Source: Variovorax sp. ZS18.2.2
GTDB lineage: Bacteria > Pseudomonadota > Gammaproteobacteria > Burkholderiales > Burkholderiaceae_C
Reading direction: 5' to 3'
DNA: 64,000 nt
Assembly: GCF_024701975.1 (NCBI RefSeq)
Contig: NZ_JANLNM010000002.1
Span: 124,001-188,000 of the forward strand
In this document: one piece after another, positions 23,358 to 32,575 of the stretch
Layout: the number at the start of each line of letters is the position of its first letter
How positions within the stretch are numbered: position 1 is the stretch's first letter
Notes under the pieces: model-generated
Told to the model about the DNA's origin: nothing
What the model saw: only the letters and a program-made list of their open reading frames with translations
The model's database searches: none
Made by a program: the position numbers and the translations under genes

Positions 23358-24239
23358 TCAGGGCGCCGGCATCCCGATCTCGCCCTCTTCGTCCTCGCTT
23401 TCGCCTGGCCGGAAGCACGGCGCCAGCGGACAGGCACCGCAGTACGTCTCCTCGGGAAGCAGATGGAAGAGGCAGCATTGCCGGTGCAGCTTCAGGGGCG
23501 TGCGCTCGCCGCCGTGCAGTCGATGGACCATGCGCTGGCGGCCGTGCAGGGGGTTGGCACAGGGCGAGCCGCCGCCCTCCGCCGGCCACTCGGGGCGCAG
23601 CAGCAGATGCTCCCGGTCCTGCAGGATCGACGCCGAACCACCGGTGAGCGCCAAGGCCTGGTCGAAGATGGGTTCGAGGTTGCGCGACACGTTGCCCCAC
23701 AGGATCTTCGGGGCCACGCGCGTCAGTTCGACGAGGGCCGCGAAGAGCGGCCGCAGGTGCTGCCACAGCAGTGGTCCGTAGCATTCCGCGGTGCCGCGAC
23801 CGGCGCGGGGGCTGCCCATCCCGCGAAGGTGGAAGGCGGTCGCATTGCCGTAAGGGTCCAGTTGCACCCAGACCTGCGTTGCCGCCATCGGGAAGACGTG
23901 CTGCAGCACGCTCGCCGCCGCCACGACGGGCGGGAGCAGCACCCCGAGGTATTCCAGCGCCCATGCGGAGGCCACGGCACGCAGGTCGCTGCCGGTCTCG
24001 TGTCTGAATCCGGCCTGGCGCTGCAGCGTCGCACACAGCGTTTCGGGTCGCAGCAAATCCTCGACGCAAACGGCATCCGGCGGAATGACGGCTGCGCACT
24101 GCAGCTTTTCGCCGACCGATGCCAATGCGCCCTGGAAGAGGGGACTCAGCAAAGGGATCAAGGGCCAGCCTGCCGAAAGGCGATGAAGCAAAGGGCGCGG
24201 TGCATTCAGAGAAGACGCGCCGGCACGCCGCATGTTCAT
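23358..24239 (-). CDS. fhuF: FhuF-family siderophore ferric-iron reductase
   Basis: 293 aa, cytosolic. FhuF proteins reduce Fe(III) bound to hydroxamate siderophores so that iron is released. The family signature is the C-terminal 2Fe-2S site C-C-x10-C-x2-C, seen here as CCLFHLLPEETYCGACPL near residues 260-280. The middle contains WGNVSRN, typical of the family. The last ~15 residues are acidic. It is divergent from the ABC exporter gene and precedes the formyltransferase on the same strand. Two in-frame ATGs (24239, 24233) are possible starts. Its presence suggests reductive release of iron from an imported, intact siderophore. Confidence 0.88.
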   Translation of the reverse strand: MNMRRAGASSLNAPRPLLHRLSAGWPLIPLLSPLFQGALASVGEKLQCAAVIPPDAVCVEDLLRPETLCATLQRQAGFRHETGSDLRAVASAWALEYLGVLLPPVVAAASVLQHVFPMAATQVWVQLDPYGNATAFHLRGMGSPRAGRGTAECYGPLLWQHLRPLFAALVELTRVAPKILWGNVSRNLEPIFDQALALTGGSASILQDREHLLLRPEWPAEGGGSPCANPLHGRQRMVHRLHGGERTPLKLHRQCCLFHLLPEETYCGACPLAPCFRPGESEDEEGEIGMPAP

Positions 24240-24423
24240 GCGCGAGTCGAATTCCGCCGGCCGTGAACATCGGCGAGGCCCAACCGTCTACCCAGGAGGC
24301 GGCATCGTGCCGCCTGGAATCCGTGTCCGCAGGGCAGGGTTCCTGCAGCCAGTTCCGGCTCGGCCGCGGATCTCCGCGTGGCCGGGCAGCCGTCATCGCC
24401 TCCAGCGCGGAAAGAGTCCTTGC
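24240..24423. promoter_or_regulatory. Divergent promoter region fhuF / ABC exporter
   Basis: 184 bases between two divergent starts, so both promoters should lie here. I see no Fur-like box and no convincing -35/-10 pair. A perfect hairpin lies at 24297-24315 (AGGCGGCA-TCG-TGCCGCCT), and a second imperfect one at about 24362-24386. GGAAAGAG at 24410-24417 is the likely ribosome-binding site of the ABC gene. Confidence 0.5.
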
Positions 24424-26103
24424 ATGACATCCAACAGCGGCAATGCCGCAGAAGCCTCGCATCTGCTGAAACCTTTCATTCCTTGGATCGTGCTGTCTGC
24501 GGTCACAGGCATCGGCTCGGGCATTGCCACGGTCGCCTTGCTGCGCACCATCAACGGGGTGCTGAACCAGGAAGGTGGCATGGCCGGCGGTCTGCTGCTG
24601 ACGTTCATCAGCCTGTGCCTGATCGCGTTGTTCGGCCGCATGGCTTCGGACGTCTCGACCAATTTCGTCGGCCAGCGCCTGGTGGCCCAGGTGCGCAAAA
24701 GCCTGGCGCAGAAGATTCTTTCGGCGCCCATCGATGCGCTGGAGCGTTATCGCACCCACCGCCTCATGCCCGTGCTGTCGCAGGACGTGGACATGATCAG
24801 CGACGCAGCCTTCGTGCTCTCCGCCACGCTGATTGCAGTGGCCGTCACGCTGGGCTGCCTGGGCTACATGGCATGGCTGTCGCTGCCGCTGTTCGGCCTG
24901 CTGCTGGTCGCGCTGGTGATCGGTGCCTCCATCCAGATCCTGGCGCAGACCCGCGCTGAGGTCGGTTTTTGGAAGGCGCGCGAGCACGAGGACCAACTGC
25001 ACAAGACCTACCGCGCGATCAGCGAAGGCGCGAAGGAACTGCGCATGCATCGTGCCCGTCGCACCCGCATGTTCGGCGGGCAGATCGAGCACATCGTGGA
25101 CAAGATCCGGGTTGTCAACAGCCGCGCCATCAATACCTACGTGGTCGCCACTGCCTTCGGCTCGGCCTTGTTCTTCCTCTTGATTGCGCTGATCCTGGGC
25201 TGGGCCGCGTTCCGCACCACGGAGCCCGCGGTGCTCAGCGGCTTCGTGCTGGTGATGCTGTTCATGAAGGGGCCGATAGACCAGATCGCAGGCACGCTGC
25301 CCAGCGTCGGGCGCGCCAAAGTCGCGTTTCAGCGCATCGCTGATCTGTCGGCGCGCTTCGCCACCCCCGAGCCTCACCTGCACCTGGAGCGGCCCGGCGC
25401 CGGCGCCACGATGACTCGCGATATCGGCATGCGCGGCGTGCGCTACGCCTTCGACGCGGCCGACGGTAGCGAGCCATTCGTGCTCGGGCCGATCGACCTG
25501 GAACTTCGCCGCGGCGAGATGGTGTTCGTGGTGGGCGACAACGGCTCCGGCAAGACCACGCTGATCAAGCTGCTGCTGGGCCTCTATGCACCGCAGCAGG
25601 GCGAGGTGCTGATCGACGGCGCCGTGGTCACGCCCGAAGCGCGCGACGACTACCGGCAACTGTTCACCACCGTGTTCTCCGATTTCTACCTGTTCGAGGA
25701 CCTGGTCGCGAACGAGAAGGGCGAAGAGGGCATGCATGCCCTGCCGCAGGCCGCACTGCCGTATCTGCAGCGCCTGGAAATCGCGCACAAGGTGAGCATC
25801 AAGGACGGCTCCTTCAGCACCGTCGACCTGTCGACTGGCCAGCGCAAGCGGCTGGCCCTGGTGCACGCCTATCTCGAAGGCCGGCCGGTGCTGGTGTTCG
25901 ACGAATGGGCGGCCGACCAGGACCCGACCTTCCGCCATCTCTTCTACACCGAGCTGCTTCCCGAATTGCGCGCCAAGGGCCACCTGCTGGTGGTCATCTC
26001 GCACGACGACCGCTACTTCCACCTGGCCGACCGCGTGATCACCATGAAGGCCGGACGCATTGCGGAAGACCGGGTCCGCGCCCCGGCGAGCCTCGCCGCG
26101 TGA
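24424..26103 (+). CDS. PvdE/SyrD-type cyclic peptide ABC exporter
   Basis: 559 aa: a membrane domain with six predicted spans (about residues 15-280) fused to one ATPase domain. PvdE moves acylated pyoverdine precursors to the periplasm, and a similar role for this siderophore is inferred. The ATPase shows Walker A GDNGSGKTT, signature LSTGQRKR and Walker B VLVFDEWAADQDP; the DEWAADQDP form is typical of this subfamily. ATG 24424 follows GGAAAGAG. It heads the + strand block, with the N-monooxygenase starting 50 bases after its stop. The context (inner-membrane export followed by a periplasmic acylase and a tripartite pump) mirrors pyoverdine maturation. Confidence 0.92.
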   Translation: MTSNSGNAAEASHLLKPFIPWIVLSAVTGIGSGIATVALLRTINGVLNQEGGMAGGLLLTFISLCLIALFGRMASDVSTNFVGQRLVAQVRKSLAQKILSAPIDALERYRTHRLMPVLSQDVDMISDAAFVLSATLIAVAVTLGCLGYMAWLSLPLFGLLLVALVIGASIQILAQTRAEVGFWKAREHEDQLHKTYRAISEGAKELRMHRARRTRMFGGQIEHIVDKIRVVNSRAINTYVVATAFGSALFFLLIALILGWAAFRTTEPAVLSGFVLVMLFMKGPIDQIAGTLPSVGRAKVAFQRIADLSARFATPEPHLHLERPGAGATMTRDIGMRGVRYAFDAADGSEPFVLGPIDLELRRGEMVFVVGDNGSGKTTLIKLLLGLYAPQQGEVLIDGAVVTPEARDDYRQLFTTVFSDFYLFEDLVANEKGEEGMHALPQAALPYLQRLEIAHKVSIKDGSFSTVDLSTGQRKRLALVHAYLEGRPVLVFDEWAADQDPTFRHLFYTELLPELRAKGHLLVVISHDDRYFHLADRVITMKAGRIAEDRVRAPASLAA

Positions 26104-26153
26104 AGGCCCGCGCCTTTTCGATCGCATCCAACACACACAGGAGTTGACATCCC

Positions 26154-27455
26154 ATGCAGCACATCCATGACCTGATCGGGATCGGATTCGGCCCGTCGAA
26201 CGTCGCATTGGCCATCGCACTCGAAGAGAAGCGCCATGGCGGCAAGCCGCTGGACGCCCTTTTCATCGAGCGGCAACCCAGCTTCGCCTGGCATCCGCAC
26301 ATGCTGCTGGACCAGGCGCACATGCAGATCTCGTTCCTGAAGGACCTGGCGACACTGCGCAATCCCACCAGCCGCTTCACCTTCGTGAACTACCTGCACG
26401 AGCAGGGACGGTTGACGGACTTCATCAACCTCAAGAGCTTTTTCCCGAGCCGCCACGAGTTCAACGACTACCTGGGCTGGGCCGCGGGCCAGTTCGAGGA
26501 TGCCTGCCGCTATGGCGAAGAAGTGTTCGAGGTGCTGCCCGAGAAGCAGGGTGGCGAGGTGCCGCTGCTGCGCGTGCGCTCGCGCGGCGAAGGTGGCAAG
26601 GTGCAGGAGCGGCTGGCGCGCAACCTCGTCGTCAGCATCGGCGGCACGCCCAACATTCCCGAGAACTTCCGCGAACTGCGCGGCGATGCGCGCGTCTTCC
26701 ATTCCAGCAGCTACCTGAAGGACATGGCGCGCCATCCGCAGGCGCGCAAGGTCGCCATCATCGGCGCGGGCCAGAGCGCGGCCGAGATCTTCATGGATCT
26801 GCAGGGGCGCCCGGGCGCGCCGCAGGTCGACTTCATCATGCGCGCGCGTTCCATTCGCCCGTCGGACGACAGTCCTTTCGTGAACGAAGTCTTCAACGCC
26901 GATTTCACCGACTACATGTACAGCCGCGACATCGACGAGCGCGCAGCGCTGCTCGACGAGTTCGCGCAGACCAACTACGCGGTGGCCGACCTCGACCTGA
27001 TCCAGCAGATCTTCAAGGTCTTCTACGACCAGAAGGTGATGCGCGGAAACCGCCTGCGCATGCTGCGCCAGCACGATGTGCGGGCAGTGCGCGCCGCAGG
27101 CGACGGCATCCACCTGACGCTGTGGGACCAGGACGCCGGGCGCGAGAGCACGGTTCGCTACGACGCCGTGGTGCTGGCGACCGGCTACGCGCGCGATCAG
27201 CACAAGGACCTGTTGATGCCCCTCGCGCCGTACCTGGGCGACTACGACGTCGATCGCTACTACCGCCTGAAGGCCACGCCCGATTTCCATCCGGGCATCT
27301 ACCTGCAGGGCGCGTGCGAAGACAGCCATGGACTGAGCGACACGCTGCTGTCGGTGACCTCCGTTCGCACGGGCGAGATCGGCAACGCGCTGCTCGCTGC
27401 CCAGTCCCGCGCGCGCAGCGCGGTGCGCGACGAGTCGCAGGCCGTCCAGATCTAG
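26154..27455 (+). CDS. L-ornithine N5-monooxygenase (PvdA/SidA family)
   Basis: 433 aa flavoprotein that hydroxylates the side-chain amine of ornithine (or lysine) with FAD, NADPH and O2, the first step to a hydroxamate ligand. Visible motifs: FAD site GIGFGPSN at residues 9-16, NADPH site IGAGQSAAEI near residue 203, and the late ATGY motif near residue 343. Full family length. ATG 26154 follows AGGAG at about 26140. Ornithine rather than lysine is favoured by the formyltransferase nearby, but sequence alone does not settle it. The two identical unassigned A domains of the NRPS are the natural users of its product. Confidence 0.93.
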   Translation: MQHIHDLIGIGFGPSNVALAIALEEKRHGGKPLDALFIERQPSFAWHPHMLLDQAHMQISFLKDLATLRNPTSRFTFVNYLHEQGRLTDFINLKSFFPSRHEFNDYLGWAAGQFEDACRYGEEVFEVLPEKQGGEVPLLRVRSRGEGGKVQERLARNLVVSIGGTPNIPENFRELRGDARVFHSSSYLKDMARHPQARKVAIIGAGQSAAEIFMDLQGRPGAPQVDFIMRARSIRPSDDSPFVNEVFNADFTDYMYSRDIDERAALLDEFAQTNYAVADLDLIQQIFKVFYDQKVMRGNRLRMLRQHDVRAVRAAGDGIHLTLWDQDAGRESTVRYDAVVLATGYARDQHKDLLMPLAPYLGDYDVDRYYRLKATPDFHPGIYLQGACEDSHGLSDTLLSVTSVRTGEIGNALLAAQSRARSAVRDESQAVQI

Positions 27456-27544
27456 AACCACGCCCCCGGTCGCGGATTTTTCTCCCTGTCGCGAAGCGTT
27501 CTCCGCTTTGGCGGCGGGGCCGTTCGAACGCCCCGTCTCCCGAC

Positions 27545-28693
27545 ATGCGCAGAATCGTTCCTCTCGTACTTGTTCTTCTCCTGGCCGCGATCGGCGGTGG
27601 CCTCCTCTGGGCGCGCCGCCCCGCCACCGCGTTCGAGTCCGTGCCGGTGGTGCGTGCGACCATCGAGTCCAGCGTCACCGCGCTCGGCGTGCTCCAGCCG
27701 CGGCGCTATGTCGATGTCGGTGCCCAGGTGTCGGGGCAGATCCTGCGCCTGCAAGTGCAGCCCGGCGACGTCGTGACCAAGGGGCAACTGCTGGTCGAGA
27801 TCGACCCCAGCGTGCAGCGCGCGACCGTCGATGCGGGCCGGGCCTCGCTGGCGGGTCTGCGCGCACAGCTGGCCGACCAGCGCGCCCAGCATCGCCTGGC
27901 CGGGCAGCAGCATGCGCGCCAGCGCCAGATGGCCTCCGACGGCGCCACGCGCGAGGAAGACGTGCAGGGCGCCGAAGCCACCCTGGCCTCCGCCGCCGCG
28001 CGCATCGACAACCTTGATGCCCAGATCGCACAGACCCAGGCCACGCTCAAGGCCGACGAGGCGCGTCTGGGCTACACGCGCATCTATGCGCCGATGACCG
28101 GCACGGTCGTTTCCGTAGAAGCGCGGGAGGGCCAGACCCTCAACGCCACCTACCAGACGCCCAGCGTGCTGCGCATCGCGGACCTGTCGTCGATGACGGT
28201 GTGGTCCGAGGTGTCGGAGGCCGACGTGCGACGCGTCAAGGCGGGCATGCCGGTGTACTTCACCACGCTGGGCGCCGACCAGCGCCGCTGGCAGGGTACG
28301 GTGCGCCAGCTGCTGCCCGCGCCGCCGACTCCGGCGCCCAAGGCCGGCGGCAGCGAAAGCGGCGCCACCCCGTCGGCGGCGGGCAACAAGGTCGTGGTCT
28401 ATACCGCGTTGTTCGACGTCGACAACGCAGACGGCGCACTGATGCCGCAGATGACGGCTCAGGTCGCCTTCGTCGAAGCCTCCGCCAAAGACGTGGCCGC
28501 TGTTCCCGCGGCCGCGCTCGTGCCGGTGGCCGGTGGCGGCAGCGATCGCTTCACCGCGCGGGTCCTGCGTGACGACGGCACACACGAGATCCGGCCGTTG
28601 CGCATCGGTGTGCGCAACCGGGTGCTGGCCGAAGTCGTCCACGGCGCGCAGGTCGGCGATCGCATCGTCACTGGTGACGTCGTGAAGCCATGA
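27545..28693 (+). CDS. MacA-like periplasmic adaptor of a tripartite efflux pump
   Basis: 382 aa. One N-terminal membrane anchor (residues about 4-21), then a membrane-fusion-protein core: a lipoyl-like half-motif around VGAQVSGQILRLQVQPGD, a coiled-coil hairpin rich in Ala, Gln and Arg (about residues 95-170), the second lipoyl half (IYAPMTGTVVSVEAREG), and a C-terminal barrel. It links the MacB-like ABC protein (stop and start overlap by 4 bases) to the outer-membrane factor that follows. Pyoverdine producers have an equivalent pump, PvdRT-OpmQ, for export or recycling of the siderophore, and the same role is inferred here. The gap from the monooxygenase is 89 bases with no gene. Confidence 0.9.
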   Translation: MRRIVPLVLVLLLAAIGGGLLWARRPATAFESVPVVRATIESSVTALGVLQPRRYVDVGAQVSGQILRLQVQPGDVVTKGQLLVEIDPSVQRATVDAGRASLAGLRAQLADQRAQHRLAGQQHARQRQMASDGATREEDVQGAEATLASAAARIDNLDAQIAQTQATLKADEARLGYTRIYAPMTGTVVSVEAREGQTLNATYQTPSVLRIADLSSMTVWSEVSEADVRRVKAGMPVYFTTLGADQRRWQGTVRQLLPAPPTPAPKAGGSESGATPSAAGNKVVVYTALFDVDNADGALMPQMTAQVAFVEASAKDVAAVPAAALVPVAGGGSDRFTARVLRDDGTHEIRPLRIGVRNRVLAEVVHGAQVGDRIVTGDVVKP

Positions 28694-30705
28694 CGCCGAC
28701 GGCAGCTGCGCCCCTCGAGCCGGCCGTGCCGCTGATCGAACTGCAGGACATCCGCAAGTCCTACGGTCCGTCGCACGAGACCGACGAGATCGATGCCGAC
28801 GGCCTCGCCCCTGCGCTGGTGCTGCGCGGCATCTCGCTGCGGCTGTACGCGGGCGAGTTCGTCGCCATCGTCGGTGCTTCCGGTTCGGGCAAGTCCACGC
28901 TCATGAACATCCTGGGCTGTCTCGACCGGCCGAGCAGTGGGCGCTACCTGTTCGAAGGACAGGATGTTTCGGCCTTCGATGCCGATGCGCTGGCCTGGCT
29001 GCGCCGCGAGGCCTTTGGCTTCGTCTTCCAGGGCTACCACCTCGTGGCGACCGAATCGGCGCGCGAGAACGTCGAGATCCCCGCGCTCTACGCCGGCATG
29101 CCCGAAGCCGAGCGGCGCCTCCGCGCCACCGCGCTGCTCGAGCGCCTGGCCATGGGCGCGCGGCTGAACCACCGGCCGAACCAGTTGTCGGGCGGACAGC
29201 AGCAGCGCGTGGCCATTGCCCGGGCGCTGATGAACGGCGGCCGCATCATCCTCGCCGACGAGCCCACCGGCGCGCTGGACAGCCAGAGCGGCGCAGAAGT
29301 CATGAAGCTGCTGCACGAGCTGGCGAATGCGGGGCACACGGTGATCCTGATCACGCACGACCGCGATGTGGCGGCGCAGGCGCGCCGCGTGATCGAGATT
29401 CGCGACGGGCAGATCGTGGCGGACTCGGGCGATGGCCTTGCTCCGGCTGCGCCGGCGGGGGGCGTGATCGCGCCCCTGTCCGGCCCCGGCCTTGGTGGCG
29501 CCCGCAACGCCCATGCTTCGCTGGCCACCGACCTGCACGAAGCGGCTCGCGCAGCTTGGCGCGTGATGTGGAGCAACCGCTTTCGCACCGGCCTGACCTT
29601 GCTGGGCATCGTCATCGGCGTCGCCTCGGTCATCGCGATGCTGGCGGTGGGCGGCGGCTCGCAGCGGGAGGTGCTTGCGCAGTTCGAGATCTTCGGGGTG
29701 CGAACCATGTTCGTTGTGGCGCGGGAGGGCAGCGTGCGTTCGCCCACGGCGCCGTTGACGATGGGCGATGCCGAGACCATCGCAAGTCTGCCGAACGTGG
29801 AGGCCATTGCGCCGTACATCGAGGAGCGCGTCGTCGTGCGCCGCGGCAACGTCGATCATTCATCGGAGGGTGGCGGTACGACGGTCGGATTTGCCGAAGT
29901 GCTGGGGTGGACAACCAGCGAGGGCCGCATGTTCGATGAGGCCGACGAGGCGAGCGCGGCCAAGGTCGCCGTCATCGGGCAAACGGTGCGCAGGGTCCTG
30001 TTTGCCGATGGCAGCGATCCCGTCGGGCAGGACATCCTTGTCGACAAGGTGCCGTTCCAGGTTGTTGCGGTGCTCGGGGCCAAGGGAACAACCAACGGCG
30101 AAGACCAGGATGACCGTGTCGTCGTGCCGCTTTCTGCCGCTGCGGCGCGGCTCTTCGGCCATCGCAACCCGACCTGGATCGGCGTGAAGGTGCGCGACAT
30201 GGAAAAGGCCCAGGCCACTGCCGAGGCGATCGAGACCCGGCTGGCCGAACAGCGGCGCGTGCGTGACCTGCGCGTCTGGAACCGGGTCGAGGCGATCCGC
30301 GTGCAGTCGGCCACGGCGCGCGCGATGACGATGATGCTGGGCCTGATCGCCGCGATCTCGCTGGTGGTGGGTGGCATCGGCGTGATGAACGTGATGCTGA
30401 TGACGGTGCGCGAGCGCACCCGCGAAGTCGGTATCCGCATGGCGACCGGCGCGCGGCAGACCGACATCCTGCGGCAGTTCATGACCGAGGCTGTGCTGGT
30501 GACTTCGGTCGGCGGCACCGTGGGCGTGATCGTGGGGCTCGCGATTGTCGCGGTGCTGATGCTGGCTGGCGTGCCGGTGGTCTTCTCGCTCCTTGCGAGC
30601 CTCGGTGCCTTCGGCTGCGCCGTGCTGACCGGCCTGATCTTCGGCTTCATGCCCGCGAGAAATGCGGCCCGGCTGGACCCCGTCGTGGCGCTGGCCTCGC
30701 AATAG
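28690..30705 (+). CDS. MacB-like ABC transporter (ATPase plus permease)
   Basis: 671 aa, overlapping the adaptor gene by ATGA. N-terminal ATPase: Walker A GASGSGKST, signature LSGGQQQR, Walker B ILADEP, H-loop THDRD. Four membrane spans follow: one near residue 300 (GLTLLGIVIGVASV) and three at the C-terminus, with a periplasmic MacB_PCD-type domain between them. The ATPase carries an extra segment of about 15 residues (SHETDEIDADGLAP) between the first strand and LVLRGIS. MacB proteins do not carry substrate across the inner membrane; they drive periplasmic substrates out through an outer-membrane channel, which fits a siderophore finished in the periplasm. Confidence 0.92.
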   Translation: MTPTAAAPLEPAVPLIELQDIRKSYGPSHETDEIDADGLAPALVLRGISLRLYAGEFVAIVGASGSGKSTLMNILGCLDRPSSGRYLFEGQDVSAFDADALAWLRREAFGFVFQGYHLVATESARENVEIPALYAGMPEAERRLRATALLERLAMGARLNHRPNQLSGGQQQRVAIARALMNGGRIILADEPTGALDSQSGAEVMKLLHELANAGHTVILITHDRDVAAQARRVIEIRDGQIVADSGDGLAPAAPAGGVIAPLSGPGLGGARNAHASLATDLHEAARAAWRVMWSNRFRTGLTLLGIVIGVASVIAMLAVGGGSQREVLAQFEIFGVRTMFVVAREGSVRSPTAPLTMGDAETIASLPNVEAIAPYIEERVVVRRGNVDHSSEGGGTTVGFAEVLGWTTSEGRMFDEADEASAAKVAVIGQTVRRVLFADGSDPVGQDILVDKVPFQVVAVLGAKGTTNGEDQDDRVVVPLSAAAARLFGHRNPTWIGVKVRDMEKAQATAEAIETRLAEQRRVRDLRVWNRVEAIRVQSATARAMTMMLGLIAAISLVVGGIGVMNVMLMTVRERTREVGIRMATGARQTDILRQFMTEAVLVTSVGGTVGVIVGLAIVAVLMLAGVPVVFSLLASLGAFGCAVLTGLIFGFMPARNAARLDPVVALASQ

Positions 30706-30722
30706 TTGCAACACAGAGCACC

Positions 30723-32159
30723 ATGCAGAAAATTCAAATGCGTTGGCTGCGGCGCCTCTCGCCCGTGACGTGGGTGGGCGCGTTGTGGCTCGCGGGTTGC
30801 GCCGTGCCCGCCGATCTGCCGCCGCACGCGGTGGCGCTGCCCGCATCCTGGCAAGGCGTGCCGCCCGATGCGAGCGCCTCGCCCGTCGACGCGCGCTGGT
30901 GGAGCCAGCTCGGCAGCGCCGAGCTCGACACGCTGATCGCACAGGCGCAGGCGCGCAACCAGGACCTGGCGATGGCGCTGGCCCGTGTCGTCGGCGCGAG
31001 GGCTCAGGCGCGCATCGCGGGTGCGCAGCGGCTGCCCGAACTGACAGGCCAGATCGACGCAAGCCGTCAGGGCCGCATGGGTGGGCAGGCGGCGGTCGAC
31101 GGCAACGCGCACGCGGTCGGCTTCGCGGCGCGCTACGAACTCGACCTGTGGGGGCGCCAGGGCGCGCTGCATCGCGAGGCGCAGCAAGGCCTGCGTGCCA
31201 GCGTGTTCGAGCGCGACGCGGTGCAGCTCAGCGTGACGGCCGAAGTGGCGTCGTCCTGGCTGCAGATGCAGGGCCTGCGCGAGCGCGTGGCGATCGCGCG
31301 CAGCAGTCTCGAGAATGCACAGCGGGTCCTGTGGCTGGTGGAATCGCGCGGCCGTGCCGGTGCGGCCACGCCGCTGGACCTTGCGCAGCAGCGCGGCCTG
31401 GCGGCAGCGCGGGAGCGCGAACTCGCGCGACTGCAACAGCAGGCGCGCCATGCCGAGACCGCGCTGGTCCTTTTGCTCGGCCTGCCCGCGCCGGAACCCA
31501 CATCGACATCGACTGTGGTGCAGGCGCGGCTCGATGCACTCCAGATTCCTCTTATCTCGACGGGATTGCCGTCGCAACTGCTGGTGCGCCGCCCCGACCT
31601 CGCGCAAGCCGAAGCGCGGCTGGCGGCTGCCGATGCAAACGTGCGGGCGGCACGTGCCGCGATGCTGCCGCGCGTCACGCTGACGGCATCCGTCGGCTTG
31701 CAAGGGCAGGCGCCCGGCGGGTTGTTCGACAACCCGATCTACAGCCTCGCTGCCGGCCTGGCGGCGCCCATCTTCGACGGTGGGCGGCTGGCGGGCGAAC
31801 GCGACTTTGCTGAAGCGAGGCGCGAGGAATTGCTCGGCGCCTACCGCGCGGCCATCATCGGCGCCTTTGCGGATGCACAAACAGCACTCGATGCGGTGGC
31901 GGGCTCCGATGCGCAGGCATCGGCGCAGGTCGAGGAGCTGCTGCAGGCGCGCCGCGCGGCGGAACTCTCCGAGCTGCGATACCGGGCCGGTGCCGAGACG
32001 CTGCTCGTCCTGCTCGATGCGCAACGTGTGCTGTACAGCGCACAGGATCTGGACGTCCAACTGCGCCAGGGCCGGCTGCAGGCACGCGTTGCGTTGTATC
32101 GCGCGCTGGGTGGCGGATGGCGCGACGAGGCCAGCGTGCTCGCGCAGGGCGAGCGCTGA
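30723..32159 (+). CDS. Outer-membrane factor lipoprotein (OprM/NodT family)
   Basis: 478 aa. Signal peptide with lipobox LAGC (Cys near residue 26), so probably acylated and anchored in the outer membrane. The rest shows the two tandem OEP repeats of TolC-like channels, including the DLWGR and LPRVTLTASVGLQG stretches. It starts 17 bases after the MacB-like gene and completes the tripartite pump. It is distinct from the chromosomal tolC-like gene at 49158. Matches the place of OpmQ in pyoverdine loci. Confidence 0.9.
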   Translation: MQKIQMRWLRRLSPVTWVGALWLAGCAVPADLPPHAVALPASWQGVPPDASASPVDARWWSQLGSAELDTLIAQAQARNQDLAMALARVVGARAQARIAGAQRLPELTGQIDASRQGRMGGQAAVDGNAHAVGFAARYELDLWGRQGALHREAQQGLRASVFERDAVQLSVTAEVASSWLQMQGLRERVAIARSSLENAQRVLWLVESRGRAGAATPLDLAQQRGLAAARERELARLQQQARHAETALVLLLGLPAPEPTSTSTVVQARLDALQIPLISTGLPSQLLVRRPDLAQAEARLAAADANVRAARAAMLPRVTLTASVGLQGQAPGGLFDNPIYSLAAGLAAPIFDGGRLAGERDFAEARREELLGAYRAAIIGAFADAQTALDAVAGSDAQASAQVEELLQARRAAELSELRYRAGAETLLVLLDAQRVLYSAQDLDVQLRQGRLQARVALYRALGGGWRDEASVLAQGER

Positions 32160-32233
32160 GGACCCTGCGCGGCTGCGTTCGAATCGCCCGTCACGTGAGC
32201 GCCTGCTTCTTCGGAAGTCTCCGAAATGAACAT

Positions 32234-32539
32234 ATGCGCGGGTGCTGCGTCAATACGAAAGACGAAGCCAACCCCGGCACAGAACCAACGCAGTCGACGA
32301 TGGCCACCAGAACTTCTGTTTCCGCAGCGACTGCCGTCGATACGGCCTGGGCGCTTTTTTGCCAGTTTCACGACGTGCCCTCGCACGTTCATGCAGAGCG
32401 GCTTGTCCACTGGCTGGGCGAAGACCCGCGACACATGCGCGCATTCGACGAGGCACTTACGCTGTGGGCGCTCGCGGGCGCGGGCCTGGTCAAGCCCGCG
32501 CTGGAAGAAGCGCGGCGCCGCGGCTCCGATCTGCAATAG
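32234..32539 (+). CDS. Small protein resembling the FecR N-terminal (DUF4880) domain
   Basis: 101 aa from ATG 32234, or 79 aa from ATG 32300; no strong ribosome-binding site decides. The core residues (AWALFCQFHD...RLVHWLGEDPRHMRAFDEALTLW) follow the pattern of the cytoplasmic N-terminal segment of FecR/FpvR-type anti-sigma factors: W-x-x-WL-x-x-DP-x-H-x-x-A-(F/Y)-x-x-x-x-x-x-W. There is no membrane span and no periplasmic FecR domain, so it cannot relay a signal from a receptor. It may be a stand-alone sigma-binding module or a remnant. Its position inside the siderophore block suggests a link to an iron-starvation sigma factor, but none is in the window. No frameshifted remainder of a FecR is seen downstream, where the acylase begins. 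Confidence 0.6.
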   Translation: MRGCCVNTKDEANPGTEPTQSTMATRTSVSAATAVDTAWALFCQFHDVPSHVHAERLVHWLGEDPRHMRAFDEALTLWALAGAGLVKPALEEARRRGSDLQ

Positions 32540-32575
32540 CCGGCTGCGCACCCGCTGCGCGCCGTTCAAGGATGC

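Noticed and set aside
23236..26220. Long upstream extension of the formyltransferase frame
   Set aside because: Overlaps fhuF and the ABC exporter; family similarity begins only at MSKAKLVY.
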